From: Nonlabens sp. Hel1_33_55
Lineage (GTDB): Bacteria; Bacteroidota; Bacteroidia; Flavobacteriales; Flavobacteriaceae
Length of the DNA: 64,000 bases
Direction of reading: 5' to 3'
NCBI RefSeq assembly: GCF_900101765.1
Contig: NZ_LT627735.1
Span: 2,821,501 to 2,885,500 of the forward strand
The notes below the pieces were generated by a model. It was given only the letters and a program-made list of their open reading frames with translations, did no database searches and had not been told where the DNA came from. The position numbers and the translations under genes were made by a program. Shown here piece by piece: positions 44,048 through 52,539 of the stretch; position 1 is the stretch's first letter, and every line of letters starts with the position of its first letter.

Positions 44048-45384
44048 AAAAGACATTGATAAAGAACGCCAGAATAGTTACGGACATGCAAGTGTTTACC
44101 GGTGATATTTATATTGAAGGCGATACCATTGTTGAGATAGCAGATAGTATAAGCGCAAAAAGCGGTGACACATCCATCATTGATGTAGAAGGTAAATATG
44201 TGCTTCCAGGTGTGATTGATGATCAGGTCCATTTTAGGGAACCAGGATTGACTCACAAAGGTGATATTGCCAGTGAAAGTGCGGCTGCAGTTGCAGGAGG
44301 AATTACTTCATTCATGGAGATGCCTAATACGATACCACAAACCACGAGCATGGAAGAGTGGCAAAAAAAGATGGACATAGCTGCTCAAGATAGTTATGCC
44401 AACTATGCTTTTATGCTAGGTGGCACCAATGATAATCTGGAAGAAATTCTCAAGGCAGATACCTCCAGAATTCCAGCACTTAAATTGTTCTTGGGATCTT
44501 CTACGGGAAATATGCTCGTTGATAATGTTGAAGTGCTTAAGAAGATCTTTTCTAAAGTCAAATTAAGAATCGCATTGCATTGTGAGGATGAAGAAACCAT
44601 CAAAGAGAATCTTCAAAAAGCTATTGATACCTACGGTGAAGAAATACCTTTTGATCAACATCCAGTCATACGTAGTGTCGAGGCGTGTTACAAGAGTAGT
44701 TCCCAAGCGATAAAGCTGGCTCAAAAAACCGGAGCGCGTATCCATGTGTTTCATTTATCAACAGGTAAGGAAACGGCTTTATTTGAGAAGAAAGCATCTC
44801 TTAAAGACAAGCAGATTACAGCAGAGGTCTGCATCCATCACCTATGGTTTACAGATGAGGATTATGCAACCAAAGGTTCAAAAATCAAATGGAATCCCGC
44901 TGTAAAGTCAGAGGATGATCGTGAGCAATTATGGAAAGCATTGCTGGATGATAGGATTGATGTCATCGCCACAGACCACGCGCCTCATACTATTGAAGAA
45001 AAATCAAACTCTTATTTAAAAGCACCTAGCGGTGGACCGCTCGTGCAACATGCGTTGACAGCTATGCTGCAATTTGTGCATCAGGAACGTATTACCATTG
45101 AGAAAGTAGTACAGAAGATGTGTCACAATCCAGCAATACTATTTGATATTCCAGATCGCGGATTCATACGTGAAGGATTCAAGGCAGATTTAGTGGTCGT
45201 GGATACGAACAATCCTTGGACAGTAACTAAAGAAAACATTCTTGCAAAATGTGGGTGGTCACCTTTTGAAGGTGTTACTTTTAAAAGCCGTATTTCGCAT
45301 ACCTTAGTGAACGGACAGGTCGTTTATAAAAACTTTAAAGTCCATGAGGCTAAGGCAGCTCAGGCATTAACTTTCAAAAGATGA
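44044..45384 (+). CDS. pyrC: Dihydroorotase (class I-like)
   Basis: This 446-residue amidohydrolase converts carbamoyl-aspartate to dihydroorotate in pyrimidine synthesis. It shows VLPGVIDDQVHFREPGLTHK, metal-binding His in IALHCEDEE and IHVFHLSTGK, and the catalytic Asp in VIATDHAPHT. The usual first metal motif HxH reads Q61-V-H63 here, so one His ligand is replaced by Gln. I recall this variant from other Bacteroidota dihydroorotases, but it is unlike the textbook site. It overlaps the upstream GT2 gene by 4 nt and the downstream lipoprotein gene by 4 nt, so the three genes are translationally coupled. Confidence 0.88.
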   Translation: MKKTLIKNARIVTDMQVFTGDIYIEGDTIVEIADSISAKSGDTSIIDVEGKYVLPGVIDDQVHFREPGLTHKGDIASESAAAVAGGITSFMEMPNTIPQTTSMEEWQKKMDIAAQDSYANYAFMLGGTNDNLEEILKADTSRIPALKLFLGSSTGNMLVDNVEVLKKIFSKVKLRIALHCEDEETIKENLQKAIDTYGEEIPFDQHPVIRSVEACYKSSSQAIKLAQKTGARIHVFHLSTGKETALFEKKASLKDKQITAEVCIHHLWFTDEDYATKGSKIKWNPAVKSEDDREQLWKALLDDRIDVIATDHAPHTIEEKSNSYLKAPSGGPLVQHALTAMLQFVHQERITIEKVVQKMCHNPAILFDIPDRGFIREGFKADLVVVDTNNPWTVTKENILAKCGWSPFEGVTFKSRISHTLVNGQVVYKNFKVHEAKAAQALTFKR

Positions 45385-45794
45385 AAAGACTAGCAATTTG
45401 TATTGCCCTATTCACAATGGCCGCATGTGCAGACATTCAAAATGCGCCCAAGCCAGATGAGTTTTACGGTGATGACAAAATGGTAGATATCATGGCAGAC
45501 CTCTATTTAATGGAAGCCTCCATGACAAACAATCGTGCTACATTTACAGAACTCAAATTGCTACCCCACGATTTTATCTATGATAAATACGATACAGATA
45601 GTATCACGTTTACAGAGAACCTATTCTACTATACAGATCGCAACGACAAATACCTTGAGCTGATGGAAATGGTACAAGCTCAAATGGAAGTTTTGAGAGA
45701 TACCGTTGATAATAAGATAAGAAATCAGGACCAAGAAAAGCCAAAATTGCTTAAGCCTGAAGGAAAGCTCGAAAGAGATCCAGAAAATGAATAG
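45381..45794 (+). CDS. DUF4296 lipoprotein
   Basis: This 137-residue protein has a lipoprotein signal (MKRLAICIALFTMAACAD, lipidated Cys at about 16). The mature part has KMVDIMADLYLMEASM and FIYDKYDTDSITFTENLFYY, the hallmarks of the Bacteroidota family DUF4296, and ends in a charged Lys/Glu tail. The function is unknown. It starts inside the end of pyrC (ATGA-type overlap of 4 nt). The pyrC-DUF4296 order is, from memory, common in Flavobacteriaceae. It is convergent with the epimerase gene, with only 14 bp between stops. Confidence 0.84.
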   Translation: MKRLAICIALFTMAACADIQNAPKPDEFYGDDKMVDIMADLYLMEASMTNNRATFTELKLLPHDFIYDKYDTDSITFTENLFYYTDRNDKYLELMEMVQAQMEVLRDTVDNKIRNQDQEKPKLLKPEGKLERDPENE

Positions 45795-45808
45795 CTAGGC
45801 TATCCAAC

Positions 45809-46801
45809 TTAAGCTTTAAAATCTAAAGCTACTCTTTCAATACTTTCCTTCAAATTTATAAATTCATATCCTAGAGTCGTATTGATCTTATCATTGCTAT
45901 AAGTCGTTTTAGAAGTTAGGGAATGAATTTGCGCGCGGCTTAGTCCTTTTGTTATTCCTAACCACGATGGTATTTTAAGTATCAGATAGGCGCTATAAAG
46001 CATCCATTTACGCAGTTTGATAGAGGGTTTTTTAACTTCAAGCTTTTCAGCGATTAGATCTAGCAGCTTTTTAAACTTCACGTTCTCAGCAATCAGAATG
46101 TATCGTTCTCCTTTAATATCAGATTCCATGAGTTGCTGCATGATGGCAACTACATCACGAACATCCACAAATCCAGAACTTCCTGAAGTGTAAAACGGTT
46201 GTTTTTCGTTCGTTTTCTGGAATAATTTGCCACTTCCTTTGTCGTATGCGCCTTCTCCTAGAATAACTCCAGGATTAACAATAATTACAGGTAATCCTTC
46301 CTGTGAGGCACGCCAGACTTCCATTTCACCACCATATTTTGAGATAGCATAATCGGTATTTTTGGCATCTGGATTAAAGAAATCCTCCTCGTTAATTGGT
46401 TTTTTAGCTATCGGATTCCCCAATGTCGAGATACTGCTTACATAACAAAACTTCTTAATGTTTAGAGCTATCGATAAATCAACGAGATGCTGGGTTCCCG
46501 TGACGTTGACTTTTTTCATTTCTTCAAAAGAATCTGCCTCCAGCGCTGCAGCGCAATGATAGACTTGGGTAATGCCTTCCATGGCTTGTTCAAGACTTGG
46601 CAAATCAAGAATATCGGCGTGGATCCAGTTGATGTTATCTACCAGCGCAGCGTCTCCAGTATTATAAGTATCAAAGATGCGCCTTGTGATATCAATGGAC
46701 TCCGTGGTTCTGTAAATAGCATTGATGATTTGTTCGCTTTCGCGAAAGCGATATAACAAATGGCCGCCTACCAGACCAGTTCCTCCTGTGACTAGAATCA
46801 T
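45809..46801 (-). CDS. NAD-dependent epimerase/dehydratase family protein (extended SDR)
   Basis: The protein has 330 residues when started at the ATG at 46801 (MILVTGGTGLVGGHLL). An upstream ATG adds a Rossmann-irrelevant basic leader. The glycine-rich NAD(P) loop GGTGLVGG (6-13) and the catalytic Y-A-I-S-K in DYAISKYGGE mark an extended SDR, close to dihydroflavonol-reductase-like members. The substrate is unknown. A perfect palindrome copy is read as R18-F-R-E-S22 right after the first nucleotide-binding helix. It is divergent from tyrS. Confidence 0.87.
   Translation of the reverse strand: MILVTGGTGLVGGHLLYRFRESEQIINAIYRTTESIDITRRIFDTYNTGDAALVDNINWIHADILDLPSLEQAMEGITQVYHCAAALEADSFEEMKKVNVTGTQHLVDLSIALNIKKFCYVSSISTLGNPIAKKPINEEDFFNPDAKNTDYAISKYGGEMEVWRASQEGLPVIIVNPGVILGEGAYDKGSGKLFQKTNEKQPFYTSGSSGFVDVRDVVAIMQQLMESDIKGERYILIAENVKFKKLLDLIAEKLEVKKPSIKLRKWMLYSAYLILKIPSWLGITKGLSRAQIHSLTSKTTYSNDKINTTLGYEFINLKESIERVALDFKA
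46735..46750. repeat. Iterated palindrome, perfect copy (inside epimerase gene)
   Basis: CGCTTTCGCGAAAGCG, read as R-F-R-E-S at residues 18-22, only 51 nt inside the gene and close to the divergent gap with tyrS. Confidence 0.95.
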
Positions 46802-46857
46802 GTCTGTAAAAATACGGAATAGCCGCCGTTGTGCGCCCGCAAGTTGCGTAAAGCCCA

Positions 46858-46865
46858 TATATTTG
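46858..46865 (+). promoter_or_regulatory. Possible -7 box of tyrS
   Basis: TATATTTG fits TAnnTTTG and ends 19 nt before the tyrS ATG. No TTG is found at the normal spacing. Confidence 0.4.
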
Positions 46866-46884
46866 CAGGCTTTAAACCTAGATT

Positions 46885-48183
46885 ATGTCCTACGATTTTG
46901 TCAAAGAACTGCAATGGCGCGGTATGATTCACGATATCATGCCAGATACGGAAGAATTGCTCAACGCTGAAACGGTGAGCGGTTATATAGGCTTTGACCC
47001 GACTGCAGATTCCCTGCACATAGGTAGTATGGTGCAGATTATTCTATTGATGCACTTGCAGCGTGCTGGTCATAGACCTATTGCGTTGATAGGCGGAGCG
47101 ACTGGTATGATAGGTGACCCATCAGGTAAAAGCGCAGAACGTAATTTGTTGACTCAAGATATTCTGGACAAGAATATCGCTGGTGTGAAATCGGTTATTT
47201 CAAGATTTATTGATTTTGAGGATGGCCCCAAGGAAACTAGAGCGCAGTTAGTGAACAACTACGACTGGATGAAGGATTTTAGCCTGATTGATTTTGCTCG
47301 TGATATAGGGAAACACATCACAGTAAATTACATGATGGCTAAGGACTCTGTAAAGAAAAGAGTTTCTGGTGAAGGTGATGGGATGAGTTTTACTGAGTTC
47401 ACTTACCAACTATTTCAAGGTTATGATTTTGTACATCTATATAATGATCTCAATTGCAAGCTACAGATAGGTGGTTCTGATCAATGGGGAAATATAACCA
47501 CAGGAACTGAATTAGTTCGTAGGATTACTGGTGGTAAGGCTTATGCACTCACAACACCGCTAGTCACTAAAGCTGACGGAACAAAATTTGGTAAAACCGA
47601 AGCTGGTAACATCTGGCTAGATGCCGATAAGACCAGCGTTTATAAGTTCTACCAATTCTGGATCACAGCAACGGATGAAGATGCCATCAACTGGATCAAA
47701 ATCTTTACATTTCTAGATGAGAAAACCTGCAACGAACTAATTGAAGAACACGCCAAAGATCCAGGCTACAGAGTGCTCCAGAAAAAACTCGCTGAAGAAG
47801 TGACCGTCATGGTTCACGGTCGCGATGCGTATGAGACTGCGGTTGAAGCGAGCAGCATATTATTTTCTAAAAAGGTTTCCATGGAACAATGGAACAAGCT
47901 GGATAAAGAAACGTTATTTGAAATTTTTGAAGGTGTTCCACAAACCACCATTTCAAGATCTGAAGTTGAGAAAGGTATTGAGATCGTTCCATTTTTAACA
48001 GATGTCACAGGCTTTCTACCTTCCAATAGTGAAGCGAGAAGAGCATTGAAAGAGAACAGTCTCGCCATCAATAAAGAAAAGTTTGACGACGACAAGATTG
48101 TTGGAGTCAACGATATCATTGCTGGCAGTATGATTTTGGTGCAGCGTGGTAAGAAGAATTACTTTCTTGTGTTGGTAGAATAA
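46885..48183 (+). CDS. tyrS: Tyrosyl-tRNA synthetase
   Basis: This 432-residue class I synthetase charges tRNA-Tyr. The HIGH-type motif lies in DPTADSLHIGSMVQI, and the Tyr-binding and dimer parts include YQLFQGYDFVHL and IGGSDQWGNITTG. The KMSKS-type loop is KADGTKFGKTEAGN. The C-terminal 80 residues form the S4-like anticodon-arm domain (VGVNDIIAGSMILVQRGKKNY). The length is normal. It is a single gene followed by a 36-bp perfect inverted repeat. Confidence 0.97.
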   Translation: MSYDFVKELQWRGMIHDIMPDTEELLNAETVSGYIGFDPTADSLHIGSMVQIILLMHLQRAGHRPIALIGGATGMIGDPSGKSAERNLLTQDILDKNIAGVKSVISRFIDFEDGPKETRAQLVNNYDWMKDFSLIDFARDIGKHITVNYMMAKDSVKKRVSGEGDGMSFTEFTYQLFQGYDFVHLYNDLNCKLQIGGSDQWGNITTGTELVRRITGGKAYALTTPLVTKADGTKFGKTEAGNIWLDADKTSVYKFYQFWITATDEDAINWIKIFTFLDEKTCNELIEEHAKDPGYRVLQKKLAEEVTVMVHGRDAYETAVEASSILFSKKVSMEQWNKLDKETLFEIFEGVPQTTISRSEVEKGIEIVPFLTDVTGFLPSNSEARRALKENSLAINKEKFDDDKIVGVNDIIAGSMILVQRGKKNYFLVLVE

Positions 48184-48196
48184 TTTTCGACTTCCC

Positions 48197-48232
48197 ATCA
48201 TCAGGTGCGGAATTAATTCCGCACCTGATGAT
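48197..48232. repeat. 36-bp perfect inverted repeat after tyrS
   Basis: One arm is ATCATCAGGTGCGGAATT (48197-48214) and the next 18 bases are its exact reverse complement, with no spacer. It lies 13 nt past the tyrS stop. It lacks a T run on the plus side, so it is either an imperfect terminator or an mRNA 3'-end stabiliser. It is unrelated in sequence to the iterated palindrome. Confidence 0.85.
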
Positions 48233-48270
48233 TAAAACGATTGTGTTTTAGGTCTTATAAATTTCGTCTT

Positions 48271-48444
48271 ATGAAAAAATCACATCAACTAATGGCGCGT
48301 TTTTTAATGATCGTTGCTTGCGTTGTGGCGATTATATTCTTTTTTACTCAACCACTGGGTTCCACCGAGATGCGTTTTGTTTATGGAATAGGTGCTGGCT
48401 TGTTAGGATTGTTTACGGTTCTTGTTTTCAAACGAACAGCTTAG
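48271..48444 (+). CDS. Small two-helix membrane protein, function unknown
   Basis: This 57-residue protein starts at the ATG at 48271 (MKKSHQLMARFLM). It has a basic start, one hydrophobic helix (about 8-26), a short loop FTQPLGSTEMRF, and a second helix (about 35-52) ending KRTA. The composition and basic ends are those of a real inner-membrane protein. I do not recognise a family. It follows tyrS in the same direction after the inverted repeat and is convergent with the LuxE-like gene. Confidence 0.65.
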   Translation: MKKSHQLMARFLMIVACVVAIIFFFTQPLGSTEMRFVYGIGAGLLGLFTVLVFKRTA

Positions 48445-48491
48445 TAAAGTACAATATCTGCTTTTCAATATAATTTCTGAATTGCCAGCAA

Positions 48492-49466
48492 TTAATTGAT
48501 AGCCATCAGATTACAACCACGTATATCAGAATTATCAAATCTTCCCAGAACTTCAAAGGTTCCGTCTGCATGGGTTTTGCATAAATCTTGTGTTGCGATG
48601 AATGGGCAAGATTCATAGTTCGCCAGATCAATAACGTTCAAACCTCCAGTTTTCCCATGACCTAGTTTTGATAAAGGATCATTAGTTTCTCTAGCATTCA
48701 CGCGCATCCATGGTGGTAATTTAAAATGAATACCATCTGGTGCGTAGGCTTGAGAGAGAAGTTCTGTCATGCCGTATTCACTGTGAATTTGCGCTTTCGC
48801 AAAAGCGGACTTCAATATACTGTGTAGTTCTGATTTTATCATTTCCTTACGCATGCCTTTCATGCCGCCTGTTTCGATAATGATGGTGTTGTTGAGATCC
48901 ATCGGGAACTGCTCGGCGAGTTGAAGTAATGCAAACGTAACGCCTATCAAAATCACCTTGCGATCAGATTGCTGCAGATCCTCAAGGATTGCGGCAAGGT
49001 CAGTCAGATTGTTTAAATAAAATCCGCTTCTTTCATCATCTGATTGCTGGATCCAGCGATCCACCATATATACTAACGACGATCCAGTACGTTCCAAATA
49101 ATGCGGTAACAAAGCAAGGATAACATAGTCTTGAGGATTTCCATAGAATTTTTTAAAACTGTGATCTAGGCTCTGATTATAGATTTCTAGGTTAGAAACG
49201 AGATGTTTTGAGGTGGTTGATCCTGTGGTTCCACTGCTGGTGAAAATTATTTCTGGCTCCACGTCAGGAATTGTTGTTATCTGATGGGATTTGAAAAAAG
49301 AAATAGGTAGAAATGGTATCCCGTTTACTCTAGTCGCTTGAGTCTTTTTAAGATAAGAACAATATTTCTTGTAGACCTGATTTTGTTCCAATTGATAGCG
49401 ATAGATTTCCATGGCCATATCGTTGAATTGGTTATCAGAATCAATATCAAAAACTGGAAATTTCAC
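48492..49466 (-). CDS. LuxE/PaaK-like acyl-adenylate enzyme (acyltransferase family)
   Basis: This 324-residue protein starts at a GTG (49466), because no ATG precedes the conserved beginning KFPVFDIDSDNQFND. It shows the adenylate-forming motif TSSGTTGSTT and the later loop HSEYGMTELLSQAY, as in LuxE-type acyl-protein synthetases and PaaK-like ligases, but it is shorter than full ligases. It probably activates or transfers an acyl group. A TATTTTTG box (minus strand, 49483-49490) may be its promoter. A one-mismatch palindrome encodes AFAKA at 221-225, just before the QIHSEYGMTE motif. Confidence 0.78.
   Translation of the reverse strand: MKFPVFDIDSDNQFNDMAMEIYRYQLEQNQVYKKYCSYLKKTQATRVNGIPFLPISFFKSHQITTIPDVEPEIIFTSSGTTGSTTSKHLVSNLEIYNQSLDHSFKKFYGNPQDYVILALLPHYLERTGSSLVYMVDRWIQQSDDERSGFYLNNLTDLAAILEDLQQSDRKVILIGVTFALLQLAEQFPMDLNNTIIIETGGMKGMRKEMIKSELHSILKSAFAKAQIHSEYGMTELLSQAYAPDGIHFKLPPWMRVNARETNDPLSKLGHGKTGGLNVIDLANYESCPFIATQDLCKTHADGTFEVLGRFDNSDIRGCNLMAIN
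48792..48807. repeat. Iterated palindrome, one mismatch (inside LuxE-like gene)
   Basis: CGCTTTCGCAAAAGCG on the plus strand. Read on the minus strand the change is TTC to TTT, which is silent, so A-F-A-K-A is kept. Confidence 0.85.
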
Positions 49467-49496
49467 TTGGTCTATTTTGGTTCAAAAATAAACAAA

Positions 49497-49524
49497 AAGC
49501 GCCGCTGGATTTGCAGCGGCGCTT
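49497..49524 (-). terminator. Terminator after the T9SS cargo gene
   Basis: AAGCGCCGCTG / CAGCGGCGCTT has a six-base loop. On the minus strand it is followed by a T run. It lies 22 nt past the stop of the gene at 49546-51588. Confidence 0.85.
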
Positions 49525-49545
49525 CTATTCATAAGTTGTTTGTTA

Positions 49546-51588
49546 CTACTTCACTACTAGCTTTCTAGTTTGTGATGCATCTCCTTGAGAGATTTTAACG
49601 ATATACATACCAGTTGTCAAGCTGCTGATGTTGATCGCTCTTGCTACTGATTTTTGTGAAATTACTTGTTGTCCTAAGGTTGAATAAATTTCTACATCAA
49701 AAGATTGACCGTTAGAAGAATTGATATTCAAAGTTCCAGAAGTTGCTGGGTTAGGATAGATAGAGAATTGAATATTTTCAATGCTACCATTAGAAAGAGT
49801 GGCATCATTCACTGCTCCAGGAGTTCCTAAATCACCATCACCGTAAGTTGAAGTAGCTGCAAACCAATTGTTCGAGTCATCGTTTGAAGTTGCATCTAAG
49901 CTGTTGTTAGCAAGTTCCATGGAAACTCCGTTTGAATATGGCCAGTCTCCACTATTGTATGCAATCTCATCAATTATAGCGCCTCCACATTCAATAACAA
50001 TTTCATCGCCACCATTTGCAAGTGCAAATGAACTGTAAACATAAAGCGGTGAAAGTCCACCGTTATCAGTTGCACTTGTAGCAAGCAGTGCATAACCATT
50101 TGCTGGCACAACAACTGATTCAGTAACGGTATGAGTATCAGAATCTTGATCTCTCAAGATCCAAGATTGAATATCAATATTTGTGTCTGTTGTGTTGTAT
50201 AACTCGAAATATTCACCGGAAGAATCTCCTGTAACTCCAGGATTAGGTAATACCTCTGTAACAATAATACTACCTATTGCGGCACAAGTTGCTGCTGCAT
50301 TTACAGTCCCGCTAGCAGATAAAGTCTGGTTTTCAGCTCCAGTTGACGTTGCTGTTATTGTGCCAGTGTAATCTCCAGCAGTCTCACCGGCTCTTAAGCG
50401 TATGAAAACGGTGGTATTTTCAACTGTACCATCTACTGGTGCAATAGAAACAGCGCTTGAAAATGAACCTTCTTCATCTAGGGATAATTCAAACTCATTA
50501 TCTACGGCAACCGTTATGCTTTCAGTCAAGAACATACCAGATACTCCAAATGCATCCAATCCAGAAGGACCAGATCCTTCATTGTAACTTAATCCCTCTA
50601 CATTTCCTGCAATCGTAATAAATGGATCGTCAGCGGTAACTGTTCCTGAAACATCAACAGTTTCTTCTGTTGCGTTAGTAGAATTCACTGTAATTAAATC
50701 TGAGTAGTCATCAGGCGTTAGACCAGCAGGTAATCTTACGAAAACATCTGTAGTAGGAAAAACACCATTAGATGGAAATGCAATTATTATTTCTTTTGAA
50801 AATCCTGCTCCACTAGTAAGTGAAATCTCAAAATCCTCTGAAGATATAATAACAGAGCTTTCTAAGTTCGTCGCCGAAACCGTAAATACACCTTCCTCAG
50901 ATGGTCCGTTGTTTGTGAAATAATCTAATCCAGTTATCGGGCTCCCATTGACATTTAATGTAGGCTCGGTAGAAGCGGTTGGAGAATATGTGCCTGTATT
51001 AGTAACAGTCTCTAAAGTTTGACTACCGTTATTACAGATTCCTTGAGTATCTAGGGCGTTTATTGGAGCGTATGACCAGTTTGCAGAATTGAAACCTGCA
51101 TCTGGACCAGTTCCATCAACGCGATTTGCGTAAGTGTCAAGATAATCCCAAACTGTATCCGAACCATCGGTACCTTCTTCACCGTATTGGTCTACCACCG
51201 TACCGGTTGCTATCTCAATAATGCGTATACGATCATCACCATTGAAGTTGGCAGCACCAGAAAGCAATGTAGCTTCGGTTGAAACTCCTGGATATTCGGC
51301 TTCAAAAGTCGTGAGACTTGAACTGTTTGCTATAACGTAAACAAAGTTAGTCGTACGAGATTCAGAAAATGTGTACTCTAATGTAGTGGTGTTGCTCCAT
51401 GTGGTGTTACTGTTGCTTTGAAGCTCAACGGCGTATTGAGATAGGTCCACATCTGTATCAGCATAAATTTCAAAAAATTTGGGTGTACTTGAACAGCTAC
51501 CATCTACTATCGCAGTAATTATTGGTTGTTGTGCAAAGGCGATCGCTGCCATAAAGAACATCACGATCAGAGAGTAAGTTTGTTTCAT
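49546..51588 (-). CDS. Secreted T9SS cargo protein with lamin-tail domain
   Basis: This 680-residue protein has a signal peptide (MKQTYSLIVMFFMAAIAFAQ). The N-terminal part (about 20-180) and a second part (about 435-590, IIVTEVLPNPGVTGDSSGEYFELYN) resemble lamin-tail domains. Between them are two similar repeats of about 100 residues (DDYSDLITVNSTNATEETVDVSGTV and GDYTGTITATSTGAENQTLSASGTV). The last 75 residues are a type A T9SS sorting domain: FSIYPNPATSGTLNI, an INISSLTTGMYIVKI segment and a KLVVK end. It should leave the cell through the SprA translocon encoded in this window and be anchored or released. The lack of enzyme motifs points to an adhesive or structural role. Confidence 0.88.
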   Translation of the reverse strand: MKQTYSLIVMFFMAAIAFAQQPIITAIVDGSCSSTPKFFEIYADTDVDLSQYAVELQSNSNTTWSNTTTLEYTFSESRTTNFVYVIANSSSLTTFEAEYPGVSTEATLLSGAANFNGDDRIRIIEIATGTVVDQYGEEGTDGSDTVWDYLDTYANRVDGTGPDAGFNSANWSYAPINALDTQGICNNGSQTLETVTNTGTYSPTASTEPTLNVNGSPITGLDYFTNNGPSEEGVFTVSATNLESSVIISSEDFEISLTSGAGFSKEIIIAFPSNGVFPTTDVFVRLPAGLTPDDYSDLITVNSTNATEETVDVSGTVTADDPFITIAGNVEGLSYNEGSGPSGLDAFGVSGMFLTESITVAVDNEFELSLDEEGSFSSAVSIAPVDGTVENTTVFIRLRAGETAGDYTGTITATSTGAENQTLSASGTVNAAATCAAIGSIIVTEVLPNPGVTGDSSGEYFELYNTTDTNIDIQSWILRDQDSDTHTVTESVVVPANGYALLATSATDNGGLSPLYVYSSFALANGGDEIVIECGGAIIDEIAYNSGDWPYSNGVSMELANNSLDATSNDDSNNWFAATSTYGDGDLGTPGAVNDATLSNGSIENIQFSIYPNPATSGTLNINSSNGQSFDVEIYSTLGQQVISQKSVARAINISSLTTGMYIVKISQGDASQTRKLVVK

Positions 51589-51605
51589 TTGTATAGGATT
51601 TTCCG

Positions 51606-51613
51606 CAAATATA
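51606..51613 (-). promoter_or_regulatory. Possible -7 box of the T9SS cargo gene
   Basis: On the minus strand this reads TATATTTG (TAnnTTTG), 17 nt before the ATG at 51588. No clear -33 TTG is at the expected spacing. Confidence 0.4.
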
Positions 51614-51715
51614 TAAGGTTGAAGCGATTAAATCTGATTGGCTTTTGGGATTTAATGATTAGATAACGTTGTGTTCGATGAAGTGCGTTGATATGCGATA
51701 GGATGAAGGTTAGCA

Positions 51716-51731
51716 CGCTTTCGCGAAAGCG
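51716..51731. repeat. Iterated palindrome, perfect copy (intergenic)
   Basis: CGCTTTCGCGAAAGCG in the 258-bp divergent gap between the T9SS cargo gene and the response-regulator gene. Confidence 0.95.
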
Positions 51732-51846
51732 ATAACGTCAAAAAACATCTTCAAAAATTACCAATTTGATACTTAACCATATGCTAACCTTGATCAGGTC
51801 AAAGTGTTTGCAAAGTTGAGTAACTTAGCTATCCAGAAAAACCATT

Positions 51847-52539
51847 ATGAAAGAATCCAAAGTAAAGATCCTGCTTGTTGACGATGAGCGTGATATTCTG
51901 GAAATCGTAAGCTATAACCTCAAAAACGAAGGTTATCAAGTCTATACGGCAGAAAATGGTGAAGAGGCTATCAAAAAAGCCAAAAAGAAAAAACCAGATC
52001 TTGTCATCCTTGATGTTATGATGCCAGTAATGGATGGAATTGAGGCTTGCGAGAAAATGCGCAAGATGCCTGAGCTGGATAAAACCATCATTACTTTTTT
52101 AACCGCCAGAGGCGAGGATTACTCCATGATTGCAGGTTTTGATGCTGGTGCAGATGATTATATCACAAAGCCGGTGAAACCTAGGGTTTTGGTTTCTAAA
52201 GTAAAATCACTCTTGCGACGCAACGTAGCAGAAAAAGATACTGAGGAGAACGTCAAAAAGTTGGGCGATCTTATTATTGATAGAGATCAGTATAAAATTT
52301 TCTTCAAAAAGGAAGAACTCATACTACCTCGCAAAGAGTTTGAACTTTTATCGCTTCTTACCGGGCAACCTGGTAAAGTCTATACAAGAGAAGAAATCCT
52401 TGATGTCGTATGGGGAAATGAAGTGGTTGTAGGTGGTAGGACCATCGACGTTCACATCAGAAAACTGCGTGAAAAACTGGGTGATAAACGTTTTAAAACC
52501 GTTAAAGGAGTAGGCTATAAATATGTCCAATCCAAGTAA
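51847..52539 (+). CDS. OmpR/PhoB-family response regulator
   Basis: This 230-residue protein has a receiver domain (1-122) with acidic pocket D12-D13, phospho-acceptor D56 in ILDVMMPVMDG, and conserved K in DYITKPVKP. A winged-helix DNA-binding domain follows (about 132-230), including REEILDVVWG, RTIDVHIRKLREKL and VKGVGYKY. The overall form is close to PhoB, and with the adjacent kinase it could be the phosphate-responsive pair, but no pst or pho target gene is adjacent, so this remains open. The last 17 nt overlap the start of the kinase gene, so they are co-translated. Confidence 0.92.
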   Translation: MKESKVKILLVDDERDILEIVSYNLKNEGYQVYTAENGEEAIKKAKKKKPDLVILDVMMPVMDGIEACEKMRKMPELDKTIITFLTARGEDYSMIAGFDAGADDYITKPVKPRVLVSKVKSLLRRNVAEKDTEENVKKLGDLIIDRDQYKIFFKKEELILPRKEFELLSLLTGQPGKVYTREEILDVVWGNEVVVGGRTIDVHIRKLREKLGDKRFKTVKGVGYKYVQSK

